This document shows positions 8,087 through 17,600 of a DNA stretch of 64,000 bases, piece after piece. The notes under the pieces were generated by a model. That model saw only the letters and a list, made by a program, of their open reading frames with translations, ran no database searches and was not told where the DNA came from. Within the stretch, counting starts at the first letter, position 1; each line of letters opens with the position of its first letter. The position numbers were made by a program, and so were the translations under genes. The stretch covers positions 62,001 to 126,000 of the forward strand of contig LT827125.1 in the NCBI GenBank assembly GCA_900169975.1, written 5' to 3'. This DNA comes from Pseudoflavonifractor sp. Marseille-P3106 (GTDB lineage Bacteria; Bacillota; Clostridia; Oscillospirales; Oscillospiraceae).

Positions 8087-8437
8087 ATGGCAAAGGGATT
8101 CAACAGCCGCGGCTTTGGCGGCATGGGCGGCGGCGGAATGAATATGAACATGATGAAGCAGGTTCAGAAGATGCAGCAGGACATGGCCCGGATGCAGGAG
8201 GAGCTGGCAAACAAGACCTACACTGCCGCTGCCGGCGGCGGCATGGTCAGTGCGGAGGTCAACGGCCAGCATGAGGTGGTTTCCATTGCCATTGATCCCG
8301 AGGCTGTGGATCCGGAGGACGTGGAGATGCTCCAGGATATGGTGGTGGCCGCTGTCAACGAGGCCATGCGCGCTGCGGAGAACGACGCGGCAAGTTCCAT
8401 GAAGAACATCACCGGCGGCTTGGGTCTGGGCATGTAA
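8087..8437 (+). CDS. ybaB: YbaB/EbfC family nucleoid-associated protein
   Basis: Small DNA-binding protein of 116 residues that forms tweezer-like dimers on the nucleoid. It shows the glycine- and methionine-rich N-terminus (GGMGGGGMNMNMMKQ), an amphipathic helix KMQQDMARMQEELAN and the core VSAEVNGQHEVVSIAIDPEAV. It directly follows dnaX, the common bacterial order. recR, normally next, is absent here. Start ATG 8087 follows AGAAGGAG. Confidence 0.95.
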   Translation: MAKGFNSRGFGGMGGGGMNMNMMKQVQKMQQDMARMQEELANKTYTAAAGGGMVSAEVNGQHEVVSIAIDPEAVDPEDVEMLQDMVVAAVNEAMRAAENDAASSMKNITGGLGLGM

Positions 8438-8442
8438 GAGCA

Positions 8443-9129
8443 GTGAAGAAGCTCACTCACGATCAGGCTGCGGAGACCTTCCTGCTCTCGGCTGTTTTAG
8501 CGCTGGGGGGCGGGTTTCTGGATGCGTATACCTACCTGACCCGAGGCGGAGTATTTGCCAATGCCGAGACCGGAAACATGGTTCTGCTGGGCATCCAGCT
8601 GCTGCGGGGGAACTGGGGAAGGGCACTGACTTATCTGGTGCCGATTCTGGCCTTTGCGCTGGGAGTGTGGGTGGCCGAGGCGGTCTGCGCACGGTTCTCG
8701 AAGCATCCCGGTGTCCACTGGAGACAGCTCACGCTCGGAGGAGAAGTCCTGGTGGTGGCAGCGGTTGCCTTTTTGCCGGAGACACTCAACATGCTGGCCA
8801 ATGTGCTGGTGGCCTTTGTCTGTGCCGTGCAGGTGGAGAGCTTTCGGAGGGTACGGGGCAATGCCTTTGCCTCTACCATGTGTACCGGTAATCTGAGAAG
8901 CGGTACGGAGCAGCTTTTTTACTACCGCCGGACGGGGGATCAGGCTGTGCGGAACAACGCCCTCTGCTATTACGGCATCATTGCTGTCTTTATTGCCGGG
9001 GCGGCCCTGGGGGCGATAACCTGTGACGCGCTGGGGCGGAAAGCGGCTTTGGTGTGCGCCGCCATTTTACTGGCGGGATGCTTTATCTTATCCCTGCGGG
9101 GAGAGCGAAAATTGGAGGAAGACACATGA
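8443..9129 (+). CDS. YoaK/DUF1275 family membrane protein
   Basis: Integral membrane protein of 228 residues with about six hydrophobic helices. Family marks include GGGFLDAYTYLTRGGVFANAE and TGNMVLLG near the N-terminus and TGNLRSGTEQLF in the second half. The start is GTG at 8443, five bases after the ybaB stop. The stop overlaps the next start (ATGA at 9126), implying co-translation with the metallo-hydrolase gene. The molecular function of DUF1275 is not established; a transport role is often supposed. Confidence 0.85.
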   Translation: MKKLTHDQAAETFLLSAVLALGGGFLDAYTYLTRGGVFANAETGNMVLLGIQLLRGNWGRALTYLVPILAFALGVWVAEAVCARFSKHPGVHWRQLTLGGEVLVVAAVAFLPETLNMLANVLVAFVCAVQVESFRRVRGNAFASTMCTGNLRSGTEQLFYYRRTGDQAVRNNALCYYGIIAVFIAGAALGAITCDALGRKAALVCAAILLAGCFILSLRGERKLEEDT

Positions 9130-10143
9130 GCGGGATCGAACAGATCATGCCTGGGTTCTGGCGAATCCCGGTACCCCTTCCCGGCAATCCCCTGAAAGAG
9201 CTGAACAGTTATTTGATCCGTGGTCAGGATGAAAATTTGCTGATCGATACCGGGTTCCGGATAGAGCCGTGCCGGGCGGCCATTACCGAGGCGCTGACCG
9301 AGTTGGGAGTTCGGCGGGAGGAGACAGACATCCTTCTGACCCACCTCCATTCCGACCACTCGGGGCTGGCTCCCGAGCTGGTGGGGCCGGAGCGCAGGAT
9401 TTATGTGGGACGGGTGGATCTGCCCTATCTGGCCAACAGTGCGGTCTGGAAAAAAGATTTTGGGCCGCGATTTTTAAAGATGGGTTTTTCGGAAGCCGAG
9501 GTGGGACGCCGGCAGACGGAAAATCCGGCCCAGTCCATGGCCCCGGAGGACTGCGACCGGTATTTCCCGCTGGATGAGGAAGATACCATCACCTGTGGGC
9601 CTTACACGCTGCGGGCTATTTTTACCCCCGGCCATACTCCGGGACACCTCTGCTTTGCGATGGATGAGGAGCGTATCCTGCTGACGGGGGATCATGTCCT
9701 CTTTGACATCACACCCAATATCGCTACCTGGCGGGAACTGCCGGATGCCTTAGGCAGCTATCTGGACAGTTTGGAGAAGATGGAGGCCTTTGCTGCCTAC
9801 CGGGCGCTTCCGGGACACCGGGGCGGGGGGGGACTTGGCCCGGCGGACGGCGGAACTGAAGGAACACCACGCCGAGCGGCTGACCGAGGCGCTGGACGCG
9901 GTCCGCACCGCACCGGGACGTACGGCCTATGAGCTGGCCGGCCGCATCCGCTGGAAGATCCGCGCCCGGAACTGGGAAGAATTCCCCCTGGCACAGAAGT
10001 GGTTTGCAGTGGGGGAATGTCAGGCCCATCTGGATCGGCTGATGGTTCTGGGGAAGGTGGATCGGCTCTGGGACGGCGCGGTCTGGCGCTATCAGACGGC
10101 AGAAGGGGGCTGCGCCCCTGAAACGGAAATGATCAGATCATAA
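9126..10143 (+). pseudogene. Metallo-beta-lactamase-fold hydrolase, frameshifted at a G8 tract
   Basis: Glyoxalase II/lactonase-like metallo-hydrolase. The zinc motif THLHSDHSG, the second ligand site FTPGHTPGHLC, the bridging aspartate in LLTGDHVLF and the late histidine in ALPGHRG are all present. After ALPGHRG the frame fails at a run of eight G (9835-9842). Removing one G would continue as AGGDLARRTAELKEHHAERL through a C-terminal winged-helix-like segment to 10143, giving about 338 residues. As written, the protein ends at 9932 with an unrelated tail, but all zinc ligands come before the shift, so partial activity is possible. The substrate is unknown; it is not a true beta-lactamase by context. 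Confidence 0.83.
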
Positions 10144-10155
10144 GGAGAGAAAGCT

Positions 10156-11280
10156 ATGGGCCATTCCAATGTTTATTTTACGGATTTCCATGTGCCTGTG
10201 GGCACCAGCCAGCTGGACAAGCTCCGCAGGCTCATTGACCGCGCGGGGCTGGGGACGCTGGACTTTGAACGCAAGCTGGTGTGCATCAAGATGCACTTTG
10301 GCGAGCCCGGAAATCTGACCTTTCTCCGCCCCAACTACGCCAGGGTGGTGGCCGACTATGTCCGGGAAAGGGGCGGTGTCCCGTTCCTGTGCGACTGCAA
10401 CACCCTTTACGCGGGACGGCGCAAAAATGCCCTGGAGCATCTGGACGCCGCCTATGAAAACGGCTTTTCTCCCCTCTCCACCGGATGCCAGATCCTCATC
10501 GGAGACGGCCTCCGGGGCAATGACGACGTGGAGGTCCCGGTTCAGGGCGGCGAGTATGTGGAGAAGGCCAAGATCGGCCGGGCCATTATGGACGCCGACA
10601 TTTTCATCTCCCTGACGCACTTCAAGGGTCATGAACAGACCGGGTTCGGAGGGGCCATCAAAAACATCGGCATGGGCAGCGGTTCCCGCCGGGGAAAGAT
10701 GGAGCAGCACGCCGCCGGCAAGCCGGTGGCGAGCACCAAACGCTGCGTGGGCTGCCGTGCCTGCGCCCGCCACTGCGGGCAGGACGCCATTTCCTACCGG
10801 GAGGACGGGAAGGCGGTCATTGACCAGGACAAGTGCGTGGGCTGCGGCCGCTGCATCGGTGTCTGCAACCTTGACGCCATCCGCAACCCCACTTCCAGCA
10901 CGGTCCAGGCCCTCAACTGCAAGATGGCGGAGTACACCAAGGCGGTGGTGGATGGGCGCCCCTGTTTCCACATCAGCCTGGTGCGGGATATCTCTCCCAA
11001 CTGCGACTGCCATGGGGAGAACGATGTGCCCATTCTCCCGGATGTGGGAATGTTCGCTTCCTTCGATCCGCTGGCTCTGGATCAGGCCTGCGCCGATGCC
11101 TGCCTGGCCCAGACTCCGCTGCCCGGGGGACAACTGGCCCGCCGGATGGCAGAAGAGGGATTTGTGGATCAGCACGACCACTTTGTCAACACTACCGACG
11201 GCACCGAGTGGGAGAGCTGTCTGGCCCACGCCGAGAAGATCGGCCTGGGCAGCCGCCAGTATGAACTCAAGCCTATCTAA
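10156..11280 (+). CDS. DUF362 domain protein with two [4Fe-4S] ferredoxin motifs
   Basis: A 374-residue iron-sulfur protein. The DUF362 core covers about residues 1-180 ([35 protein letters not shown]). The ferredoxin module has [11 protein letters not shown] near residue 197 and [12 protein letters not shown] near residue 227, each a CxxCxxCxxxC cluster site with the matching distal cysteine in the other half. The C-terminal part resumes DUF362 sequence ([17 protein letters not shown]). Such proteins are thought to be electron-transfer partners or assembly factors; the partner is not shown here. AAGGAGAG precedes ATG 10156. Confidence 0.88.
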   Translation: MGHSNVYFTDFHVPVGTSQLDKLRRLIDRAGLGTLDFERKLVCIKMHFGEPGNLTFLRPNYARVVADYVRERGGVPFLCDCNTLYAGRRKNALEHLDAAYENGFSPLSTGCQILIGDGLRGNDDVEVPVQGGEYVEKAKIGRAIMDADIFISLTHFKGHEQTGFGGAIKNIGMGSGSRRGKMEQHAAGKPVASTKRCVGCRACARHCGQDAISYREDGKAVIDQDKCVGCGRCIGVCNLDAIRNPTSSTVQALNCKMAEYTKAVVDGRPCFHISLVRDISPNCDCHGENDVPILPDVGMFASFDPLALDQACADACLAQTPLPGGQLARRMAEEGFVDQHDHFVNTTDGTEWESCLAHAEKIGLGSRQYELKPI

Positions 11281-11324
11281 TTTGTAAGGTCTCCCCATTT
11301 GCGGAGAAAGGAAGGAATGAAACC

Positions 11325-11990
11325 ATGGAGCTTAACGAGATTTTGAGTCGGTGCGACCATACCCTGCTCAAGCCGGAATGTACCTGGGAGCAGATCAGGG
11401 AGGTCTGTGACGACGGACTGAAGTTCAACTGTGCCAGCGTGTGTATTCCCGCCGGTTATGTCAAGCAGGCCGGGGACTACTTGGGTGACAGTCTGAAGAT
11501 CTGCACGGTGATCGGGTTTCCCAACGGCTACTCCACGACCGCCGTCAAAGTCTTTGAGACCGAAGATGCCATTCGCAACGGCGCCGATGAGATCGACATG
11601 GTCATCAATATCGGCTGGGTGAAGGACCGGCGCTGGGACGATCTGCTGGCGGAGATCCGGGCGGTCAAGAACAGCTGCAAGGGCCGCATCCTCAAGGTCA
11701 TTGTGGAGGCATGCCTCCTCACGGAGGAGGAGAAGATTCAGATGTGCGAGCTGGTCACCGAGTCCGGGGCCGATTTTATCAAGACCTCCACGGGCTTTTC
11801 CACCGGCGGGGCCACCCGGGAGGATGTGAAGCTGTTCCGGGCGCACATCGGGCCGGGCGTGAAGGTGAAGGCCGCCGGCGGCATCCGCACACTGCAGGAT
11901 GCCGAGGACTTTATTGCTCTGGGGGCCGACCGCTTGGGCACCTCCGCAGTGGTGAAGCTGGCGAAGAACCAGATCCCTCAGGGATATTGA
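11325..11990 (+). CDS. deoC: Deoxyribose-phosphate aldolase
   Basis: TIM-barrel class I aldolase that splits 2-deoxyribose 5-phosphate into acetaldehyde and glyceraldehyde 3-phosphate in deoxynucleoside breakdown. 221 residues, normal length. Key strands are [29 protein letters not shown] and the Schiff-base lysine in FIKTSTGF, with the second lysine in KAAGGIRT. It is followed by a strong terminator, then by a BMP-family nucleoside-binding lipoprotein, which suits nucleoside salvage. GGAAGGAA lies upstream of ATG 11325. Confidence 0.96.
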   Translation: MELNEILSRCDHTLLKPECTWEQIREVCDDGLKFNCASVCIPAGYVKQAGDYLGDSLKICTVIGFPNGYSTTAVKVFETEDAIRNGADEIDMVINIGWVKDRRWDDLLAEIRAVKNSCKGRILKVIVEACLLTEEEKIQMCELVTESGADFIKTSTGFSTGGATREDVKLFRAHIGPGVKVKAAGGIRTLQDAEDFIALGADRLGTSAVVKLAKNQIPQGY

Positions 11991-11993
11991 GAG

Positions 11994-12036
11994 AAGAGGC
12001 CCGCCGCGGGAAAACCTGCGGCGGGCTCTTAAAATA
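11994..12036 (+). terminator. deoC terminator
   Basis: A GC-rich stem from GCCCGCCGCGGG (to 12010) with CCTGCGGCGGGC (from 12015) around AAAA, then TCTTAAAAT. One bulged base; weak T tail. Confidence 0.7.
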
Positions 12037-12100
12037 TTTCCAAAGTGTAAAATCAATTCATACTTTTGTAAAACTTTTGCGCCGGAAGCGTAAAATCTTA

Positions 12101-12177
12101 TTGCGCTTTTTTGTGTGACACGGTATAATAAAACCGAACGTCCGGGAGGAAGCAGGCACAGCCGTGGTTCCCGGACA
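12101..12177 (+). promoter_or_regulatory. Promoter and leader hairpin of the BMP lipoprotein gene
   Basis: TTGCGC (12101-12106), 17-base spacer, TATAAT (12124-12129). The leader then holds a hairpin, GTCCGGGA (12139-12146) with TCCCGGAC (12170-12177), closing about 30 bases before the start codon. No known riboswitch core was recognised; the hairpin may stabilise the message. Confidence 0.7.
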
Positions 12178-12206
12178 TTGATTATGAAAGGAAGGTATGT
12201 ACTGAA

Positions 12207-13343
12207 ATGAAGAAGACCAGTAAATTCCTTGCACTGCTCCTGTCCTGCTCCATGACCCTGGCCCTGGCGGCCTGCGGCGGCGGAGCCAAGGAGACTCCGG
12301 CTCCCTCTGAGGCCCCCGCGGAGAGCGCCGCAGCCGAGAGCGCCGCTTCCGGTGAGGCTACCATCGCCATGATCACCGACAAGGGCGACATCAACGACAA
12401 GTCCTTCAACCAGGGCACCTGGGAGGGCATCCAGGCCTATTGCGAGGCCAACGGCAAGGAGTGCAAGTACTACAAGCCCGTGGAGGCCACTACCGACGCC
12501 TACACCGCCATGATCGAGCAGGCCATCAACGACGGCCACAAGATCATTGTCACCCCCGGCTTCCTGTTTGAGGAGCCCATCTACAACGTGCAGGACAAGT
12601 ACCCCGACGTGTCCTTCATCCTCATCGACGGCAATCCTCACAACGCCGATTACAGCGACTACAAGACCGCTGACAACACCGTCGGCATCCTCTTCTCCGA
12701 GGAGCAGGTGGGCTACCTGGCCGGTTACGCCGCCGTCAAGGACGGCTACACCAAGCTGGGCTTCCTGGGCGGCCAGGCTGTCCCCGCCGTGGTCCGCTAT
12801 GGCTACGGCTTCGTGCAGGGCGCTGACGCCGCTGCCGCCGAGATGGGTACCAAGGTCGACATGATGTACTACTACACCGGCGGGTTCGATGCCACGCCCG
12901 AAGCCCAGGCTCTGGCCGCCGGCTGGTACCAGGCCGGCACTGAGGTCATCTTCGGCTGCGGCGGCTCCGTGGGCAACTCCGCCATGGCCGCCGCTGAGCA
13001 GAACAACGGCAAGGTCATCGGCGTGGACGTGGACCAGTCCCCCGAGTCCGCCACCGTCATCTCCTCCGCCATGAAGGGCCTGGCCGAAGCCGTCTCCCAG
13101 ATGCTGGACGCCTACTATGCCGGCAGTTTCCCCGGTGGTCAGAACCTGACTCTGGGTGCCAAGGAAGAGGCTGTTAAGCTTCCCATGGACACCTCCAAGT
13201 GGACCACCTTCACGCAGGCTGACTACGATGCCCTCTATGCCCAACTGGCCGACGGCACCATCACCCTGAAGAAGGACACCGACGCCGAGGCCCCCATGGA
13301 TCTTGGCTGCGCCAACGTCACCGTCCAGTTCATCGAGCAGTAA
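12207..13343 (+). CDS. BMP-family ABC transporter substrate-binding lipoprotein (PnrA-like)
   Basis: Extracytoplasmic binding protein of 378 residues, probably for purine nucleosides. It has a lipoprotein signal with the lipobox LALAACGGG near residue 24, then a short low-complexity Pro/Ala/Glu/Ser linker. The mature domain has the BMP hallmarks ITDKGDINDKSFNQGTWEG, ILIDGNPHNADY, EEQVGYLAGYAA and FGCGGSVGNSA. Codon use is biased to C-ending codons, a sign of high expression. The permease and ATPase genes usually beside it are not in this window. ATG 12207 follows GAAAGGAAGG. The protein is exported and lipid-anchored. Confidence 0.93.
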   Translation: MKKTSKFLALLLSCSMTLALAACGGGAKETPAPSEAPAESAAAESAASGEATIAMITDKGDINDKSFNQGTWEGIQAYCEANGKECKYYKPVEATTDAYTAMIEQAINDGHKIIVTPGFLFEEPIYNVQDKYPDVSFILIDGNPHNADYSDYKTADNTVGILFSEEQVGYLAGYAAVKDGYTKLGFLGGQAVPAVVRYGYGFVQGADAAAAEMGTKVDMMYYYTGGFDATPEAQALAAGWYQAGTEVIFGCGGSVGNSAMAAAEQNNGKVIGVDVDQSPESATVISSAMKGLAEAVSQMLDAYYAGSFPGGQNLTLGAKEEAVKLPMDTSKWTTFTQADYDALYAQLADGTITLKKDTDAEAPMDLGCANVTVQFIEQ

Positions 13344-13399
13344 CTTTCTCCATACCACCAAAGGACCGCCGGATTAGGTGGGTGTCCGTAAAACAGTTA

Positions 13400-13440
13400 A
13401 ACCTCCCTATGGTTTCGATCATAGGGAGGTTTTCATCATT
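13400..13440 (+). terminator. Terminator after the BMP lipoprotein gene
   Basis: AACCTCCCTATG (13400-13411) pairs perfectly with 13420-13431 and is followed by TTCATCATTT. Confidence 0.8.
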
Positions 13441-13451
13441 TGTGCAATGAG

Positions 13452-13606
13452 CGAAGGCTCCCTCTGATGAGGGAGCTGTCAGCGAAGCTGACTGAGGGAG
13501 AGAACCTGGCCCGCAAGCAAAACAATGTGCAGTGGTGTGTCGCAAGTCTCTCCCTCCGTCAAAAATCAAAGATTTTTGCCACCTCCCTCGTCAGAGAGAG
13601 GCTTTG
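13452..13606. repeat. MITE-like interspersed inverted repeat
   Basis: About 155 bases. The left arm runs from AAGGCTCCCTCTGATGAGGG to a GAGGGAGAG end (about 13455-13502). The right arm begins CTCTCCCTCCGTC and ends in a CTCGTCAGAGAGAGGCTTT segment (about 13548-13603). The arms are inverted relative to each other, with inner hairpins (TCAGCGAAGCTGA; AAAAATCAAAGATTTTT). From memory, similar repeats are scattered through Faecalibacterium and related Oscillospiraceae genomes. No coding capacity. Confidence 0.7.
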
Positions 13607-13690
13607 GTACGGTACAAGACCCCACATCGCATGATACAACGAAAGGTGTATGGAAGTGCACCCTTGATTATTTTGCGAAACTGGAATTTG

Positions 13691-14380
13691 TCAACTAAAG
13701 AACTTGGAAAGAACATCCCAATATTCATTCGGGATTTCATAGCAATTTACAGAGTAAAGTTTTGGAGAACCATCCTCATTTCGTGTGTCTGCAGAAATAG
13801 ATGTAGTAATTACCCATTTACCATCAACCTTTCCCATATATCCCTTGAAAATTGTAGTAACGGGGCAATTCTCATATGCAAAATATAATTCCCTCATATG
13901 CTGATTGTCATTTAGCTCATATATTCCATACGTCTGATATGTAAACGATGTGGCTTTTTGTGCATCAATATTAGAAACCGCAGTTAGGAATTCAGTGTCT
14001 GTAATATATGTTCCATTCCAAGAAATAGTTGTTAGTTCTCCGTTTGCCGGAACAGTATAATCATCTGCAACCATAAGATATTGGTCAAGAAAAGAACGAG
14101 CTACAATAAAAGTGTGGGTTGGGTCTTCGTTAACAGAATCTATTACCCAATCTTCTTCACCTTTGGCAATTGTCCTGCCCTCTGAATATTCGCCGCTGAT
14201 ACTTGAGTATTCCCTTCCATTCCACAAAACATAGTTAGAACTAACTTTTGCAGAATGGTCAAATATAAACACGCTACCTTCCCACAACTTGATAACAACT
14301 TGGGCAGCAACCCCAAAAATCAAGATGGAAAGTAATATTATTCTTAAGTGTTTCTTCATAATCGTGTATTTCCTCATCAA
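13691..14380 (-). CDS. Hypothetical membrane-anchored protein, AT-rich orphan
   Basis: A 229-residue protein of no recognised family. An N-terminal segment (HLRIILLSILIFGVAAQVVI) is a signal anchor or uncleaved signal, so the rest is likely extracytoplasmic. The body is beta-rich in appearance with many aromatic residues and includes an SFTYQTYGIYEL stretch. Two cysteines (ENCPVT and SVNCYE) could pair outside the cell. The gene is visibly AT-rich with A/T-ending codons, unlike every neighbour, which suggests recent acquisition. An inner start MKKHLRI lies 7 codons downstream and is equally plausible. It stands alone between the repeat element and addB. Confidence 0.55.
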   Translation of the reverse strand: MMRKYTIMKKHLRIILLSILIFGVAAQVVIKLWEGSVFIFDHSAKVSSNYVLWNGREYSSISGEYSEGRTIAKGEEDWVIDSVNEDPTHTFIVARSFLDQYLMVADDYTVPANGELTTISWNGTYITDTEFLTAVSNIDAQKATSFTYQTYGIYELNDNQHMRELYFAYENCPVTTIFKGYMGKVDGKWVITTSISADTRNEDGSPKLYSVNCYEIPNEYWDVLSKFFS

Positions 14381-14642
14381 ATTTATTGAACTGTATGTAT
14401 CCTACCATAGCTGCCTTACAAATACAACAATCGGCACAGCGAAAAAGGCCGTTGTGCCGATTAACTGTTTTATGACCACCGCCCATTTTCCGGCGGTCCT
14501 TTTTTTGACCCTCATCCGGAATGGAAGGGCGTTCCCAGACGATTGAAAATGTGATACAATGACCAGAGAAAATCCCCTGTATTTGATTTTGGGGAAGCCG
14601 GAGAGTATCCTGGAAAAGAGAGGTCGGAAGGAGGCGTCCGCT
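14381..14642. other. Divergent intergenic region with two hairpins
   Basis: Holds an inverted repeat, ATCGGCACA (about 14430-14438) with TGTGCCGAT, and a terminator-like stem, ACCGCC (14478-14483) with GGCGGT (14492-14497) followed by a T7 run on the plus strand. The addB start region follows, with GGAAGGAGG ahead of the ATG. Confidence 0.55.
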
Positions 14643-17600
14643 ATGCTGAAGCTGCTGCTGGGCCGGGCCGGGACCGGAAAAACGGCCCGGATCCTCCGGG
14701 CCATCGCCGGGCAATCAGGGGGGCGGCCCCAGCTGCTCATTGTTCCGGAGCAGCACTCCCACGATATGGAGCGCAGGCTGTGCGCAGAGGGAGGCAACTC
14801 CGTGAGTCTGTACGCGGAGGTGCTCTCCTTCACCCGGCTTGCCAGCCGGGTCTTTTCCGTGACGGGCGGACTGGCCGCCCCTGCCCTGGACCCGGGCGGG
14901 CGGCTGCTGCTGATGGACGTGGCCCTCAAGTCGGTGGCCGACCAGTTGAAGGTATACGCCCGCCCCTCCCGGAAGCCCCAGTTCCTCACCCGGCTGGCCG
15001 CCACGGTGGACGAGTGCAAGTCCAGCGCTATTTCCCCGGAAAAGCTGTGGGAGGTGGCCCGGGAGACCGGGGGAGAGACCGGGGACAAGTTTTCCGACCT
15101 GGCCCTTATCTGCGGGGCCTATGAGGCGCTGACCCTCCGGCAGGGGGCCGATCCCCGGGACAGGCTCACCCGGCTGACGGCGGCGCTGGCGGAGTGCCGC
15201 TGGGCGGAGGGGCTGGACATCTACCTGGACGGCTTCACCGACTTCACCCCCCAGGAGCGGGGCGTGCTGGAGGAGCTGGTGAAGCAGGCGGGCTCCGTGA
15301 CGGTGGCCCTCACCTGCGACGGGCTGGACGGGGGGGATGAGGACGTATTCGCCCCCGCCCGGCGCACGGCCCGGCAGCTCCTGGCGCTGGCCCGCCGGTG
15401 CGGGACGGCGGCCGAGGCACGGGTCCTGACCCGTCAGGCGGGCTGCGGAAGGGAGGCGCTGGAGCGGGTGGAGGCCCACCTCTTCGATCCGGTGCTCCCC
15501 GCCTTTCCCGGCCGGCCGGAGGGGCTGGAGCTCTACCGGGCCTCCGGACCCTACGCCGAGGTGGAGCGGACGGCGGCCGAGCTGGTCCGGCTGGCGCGGG
15601 AGGAGGGATACCGCTGGCGGGAGCTGGCGGTCACTGCCCGGAGCATGGAGACCTACGGCCCGCTCATCGATTTGATCTTCCCGCGGTATGGGGTCCCGGT
15701 GTTTCTGGCCCGGATGGACGATGTGCTGCAAAAGCCGGTGCTGGCCCTGGTCACCGCCGCTTTGGACACCGTGGCGGGAGACTACCGCTATGAGGACGTG
15801 TTCCGCTATCTCAAGACCGGCCTGGCCGGACTCACCCCGGATGAGACCGACCGGCTGGAGAACTATGTCCTCAAGTGGGACATTCGGGGGAGCCGCTGGA
15901 GCCAGGGGAAAGCCTGGAATTTCCATCCGGAGGGCTACGGCGTGCCCTGGACCGATCGGGACCGGACGCGGACAGAGGAGTTGGACGCCTTGCGCCGCAG
16001 GGTGTCCGGGCCGCTGGAGCAGCTGCGGGGGGCAAAGGAGCACACCGGCGCCGGGCTGGCGCTGGCGCTGTACCGTTTTCTGGAGGAGATCGGTCTGGCC
16101 CAGCGGCTGGCCGCACGGGGGGAGGAACTGAGGCAGAGCGGCGAGGCCGCCCTGGCCGCCGAATATGAGCAGCTCTGGGATATCCTCTGCGGGGCGCTGG
16201 AGCAGTGCAGCGACCTTCTGGGGGAGACTCCCATGGAGTGGGATGAGTTTGCCCGGCTCTTCAGGCTGGTGCTCTCCCAGTACCAGGTGGGCTCCATCCC
16301 GGTGTCTCTGGACCGGGTGACGGCGGGGGAGATGCCCCGGCTGGCCCACAAGCACTGCAAGGTCCTCTTCCTGCTGGGGGCCGACGACGGCGCCCTTCCG
16401 GCCGCCGCCTCCTCCCCGGGCCTGCTGGCCGACGCCGACCGCTCCCTGCTGGCCTTCTTCGGCCTGGAGAGCGCCCCCCGGCTCACGGACAAGCTGTGGC
16501 GGGAGATGACCATCGTCTACGACACTTGCGCCCTGCCCTCGGAACGGCTCACGGTGAGCTGGCCCGCCGCCGGGAGCGGCGGGGAGGAGCGCCGCCCCTC
16601 TTTCCTGGTCAAGAAGCTGCGGACCCTGTTCCCGGACCTGGAGGTGGTGGACGAGCGGGCGCTGGCCGAGGACTTCCGGCTGGCGGCCTCCCGTCCCGCG
16701 CTGGAGCTGGCGGGGCGCTGTCCCGGGGTGGGGCGGGCGCTGAAGGGCCTGCCGGGATACGCCCCTCTGGTGGAGCGGATGGAGCGGGCCGCCGCGCTGG
16801 AGCGGGGGAGCCTCACCCGCCCGGCGGTGGAGGCGCTGTACGGGCGAAGAGTGCCCATGTCGGCCTCCCGGATGGACAAGTACAAATCCTGCCATTTTTC
16901 CTATTTCATGCAGTACGGCCTGAAGGCCCGGCCCAGAAAGCCCGCAGGCTTCCAGGCGCCGGAGTACGGCACCTTCGTCCACTATGTGCTGGAGCACGCC
17001 CTCAGGGAGCGCCAAGGGAAGGAAATTCCCACCCGGGCGCAGGTTTCGGCGGTGGTGGCGCGGTATGTGGAGGAGGAGCTGGGCGGGCTGGAGGGGGAGA
17101 CCCCCCGGTTCCGCTACCTCTTCCGGCGGCTGGAAAAGTCGGTGTATGCCGTGGTGGAGAATGTCTGCCAGGAGCTGGCCCGGTCGGACTTCCAGCCCAT
17201 CGCCTTTGAGCTGGGCTTCGGGCGGGGTCAGGACCTGCCCCCGGTGGAGCTCACCGCCGACGGGGTGACCGTGTCGGTCTCCGGCTTCGTGGACCGGGTG
17301 GACGGCTGGGAAAAGGACGGCAGGCTCTACCTCCGGGTGGTGGATTACAAGACCGGGCGCAAATCCTTCGACCTCACCGACGTGTGGAACGGCCTGGGCC
17401 TGCAGATGCTGCTCTACCTCTTTACCCTGCGGGAAGAGGGGCAGGCGGTGTTTGGAAAGGAGATCGTCCCTTCGGGGGTGCTCTATCTGCCCGCCCGGGA
17501 CGCGGTGATCGCCGGGAGCCGGACCATGACCGAGGCCGAGCGCCGGAAGGAAGTGGATGCCCAGCTGCGCCGCAAGGGGCTGGTGCTGGAGGACGGGGAC

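Noticed and set aside
9126-10143. True beta-lactamase or resistance gene
   Set aside because: Only the general metallo-hydrolase zinc motifs are present; the sequence and the C-terminal winged-helix-like part fit glyoxalase/lactonase-type hydrolases, and there is no signal peptide.
12130-12200. Riboswitch upstream of the BMP lipoprotein gene
   Set aside because: A single hairpin of about 39 bases without any known aptamer core.
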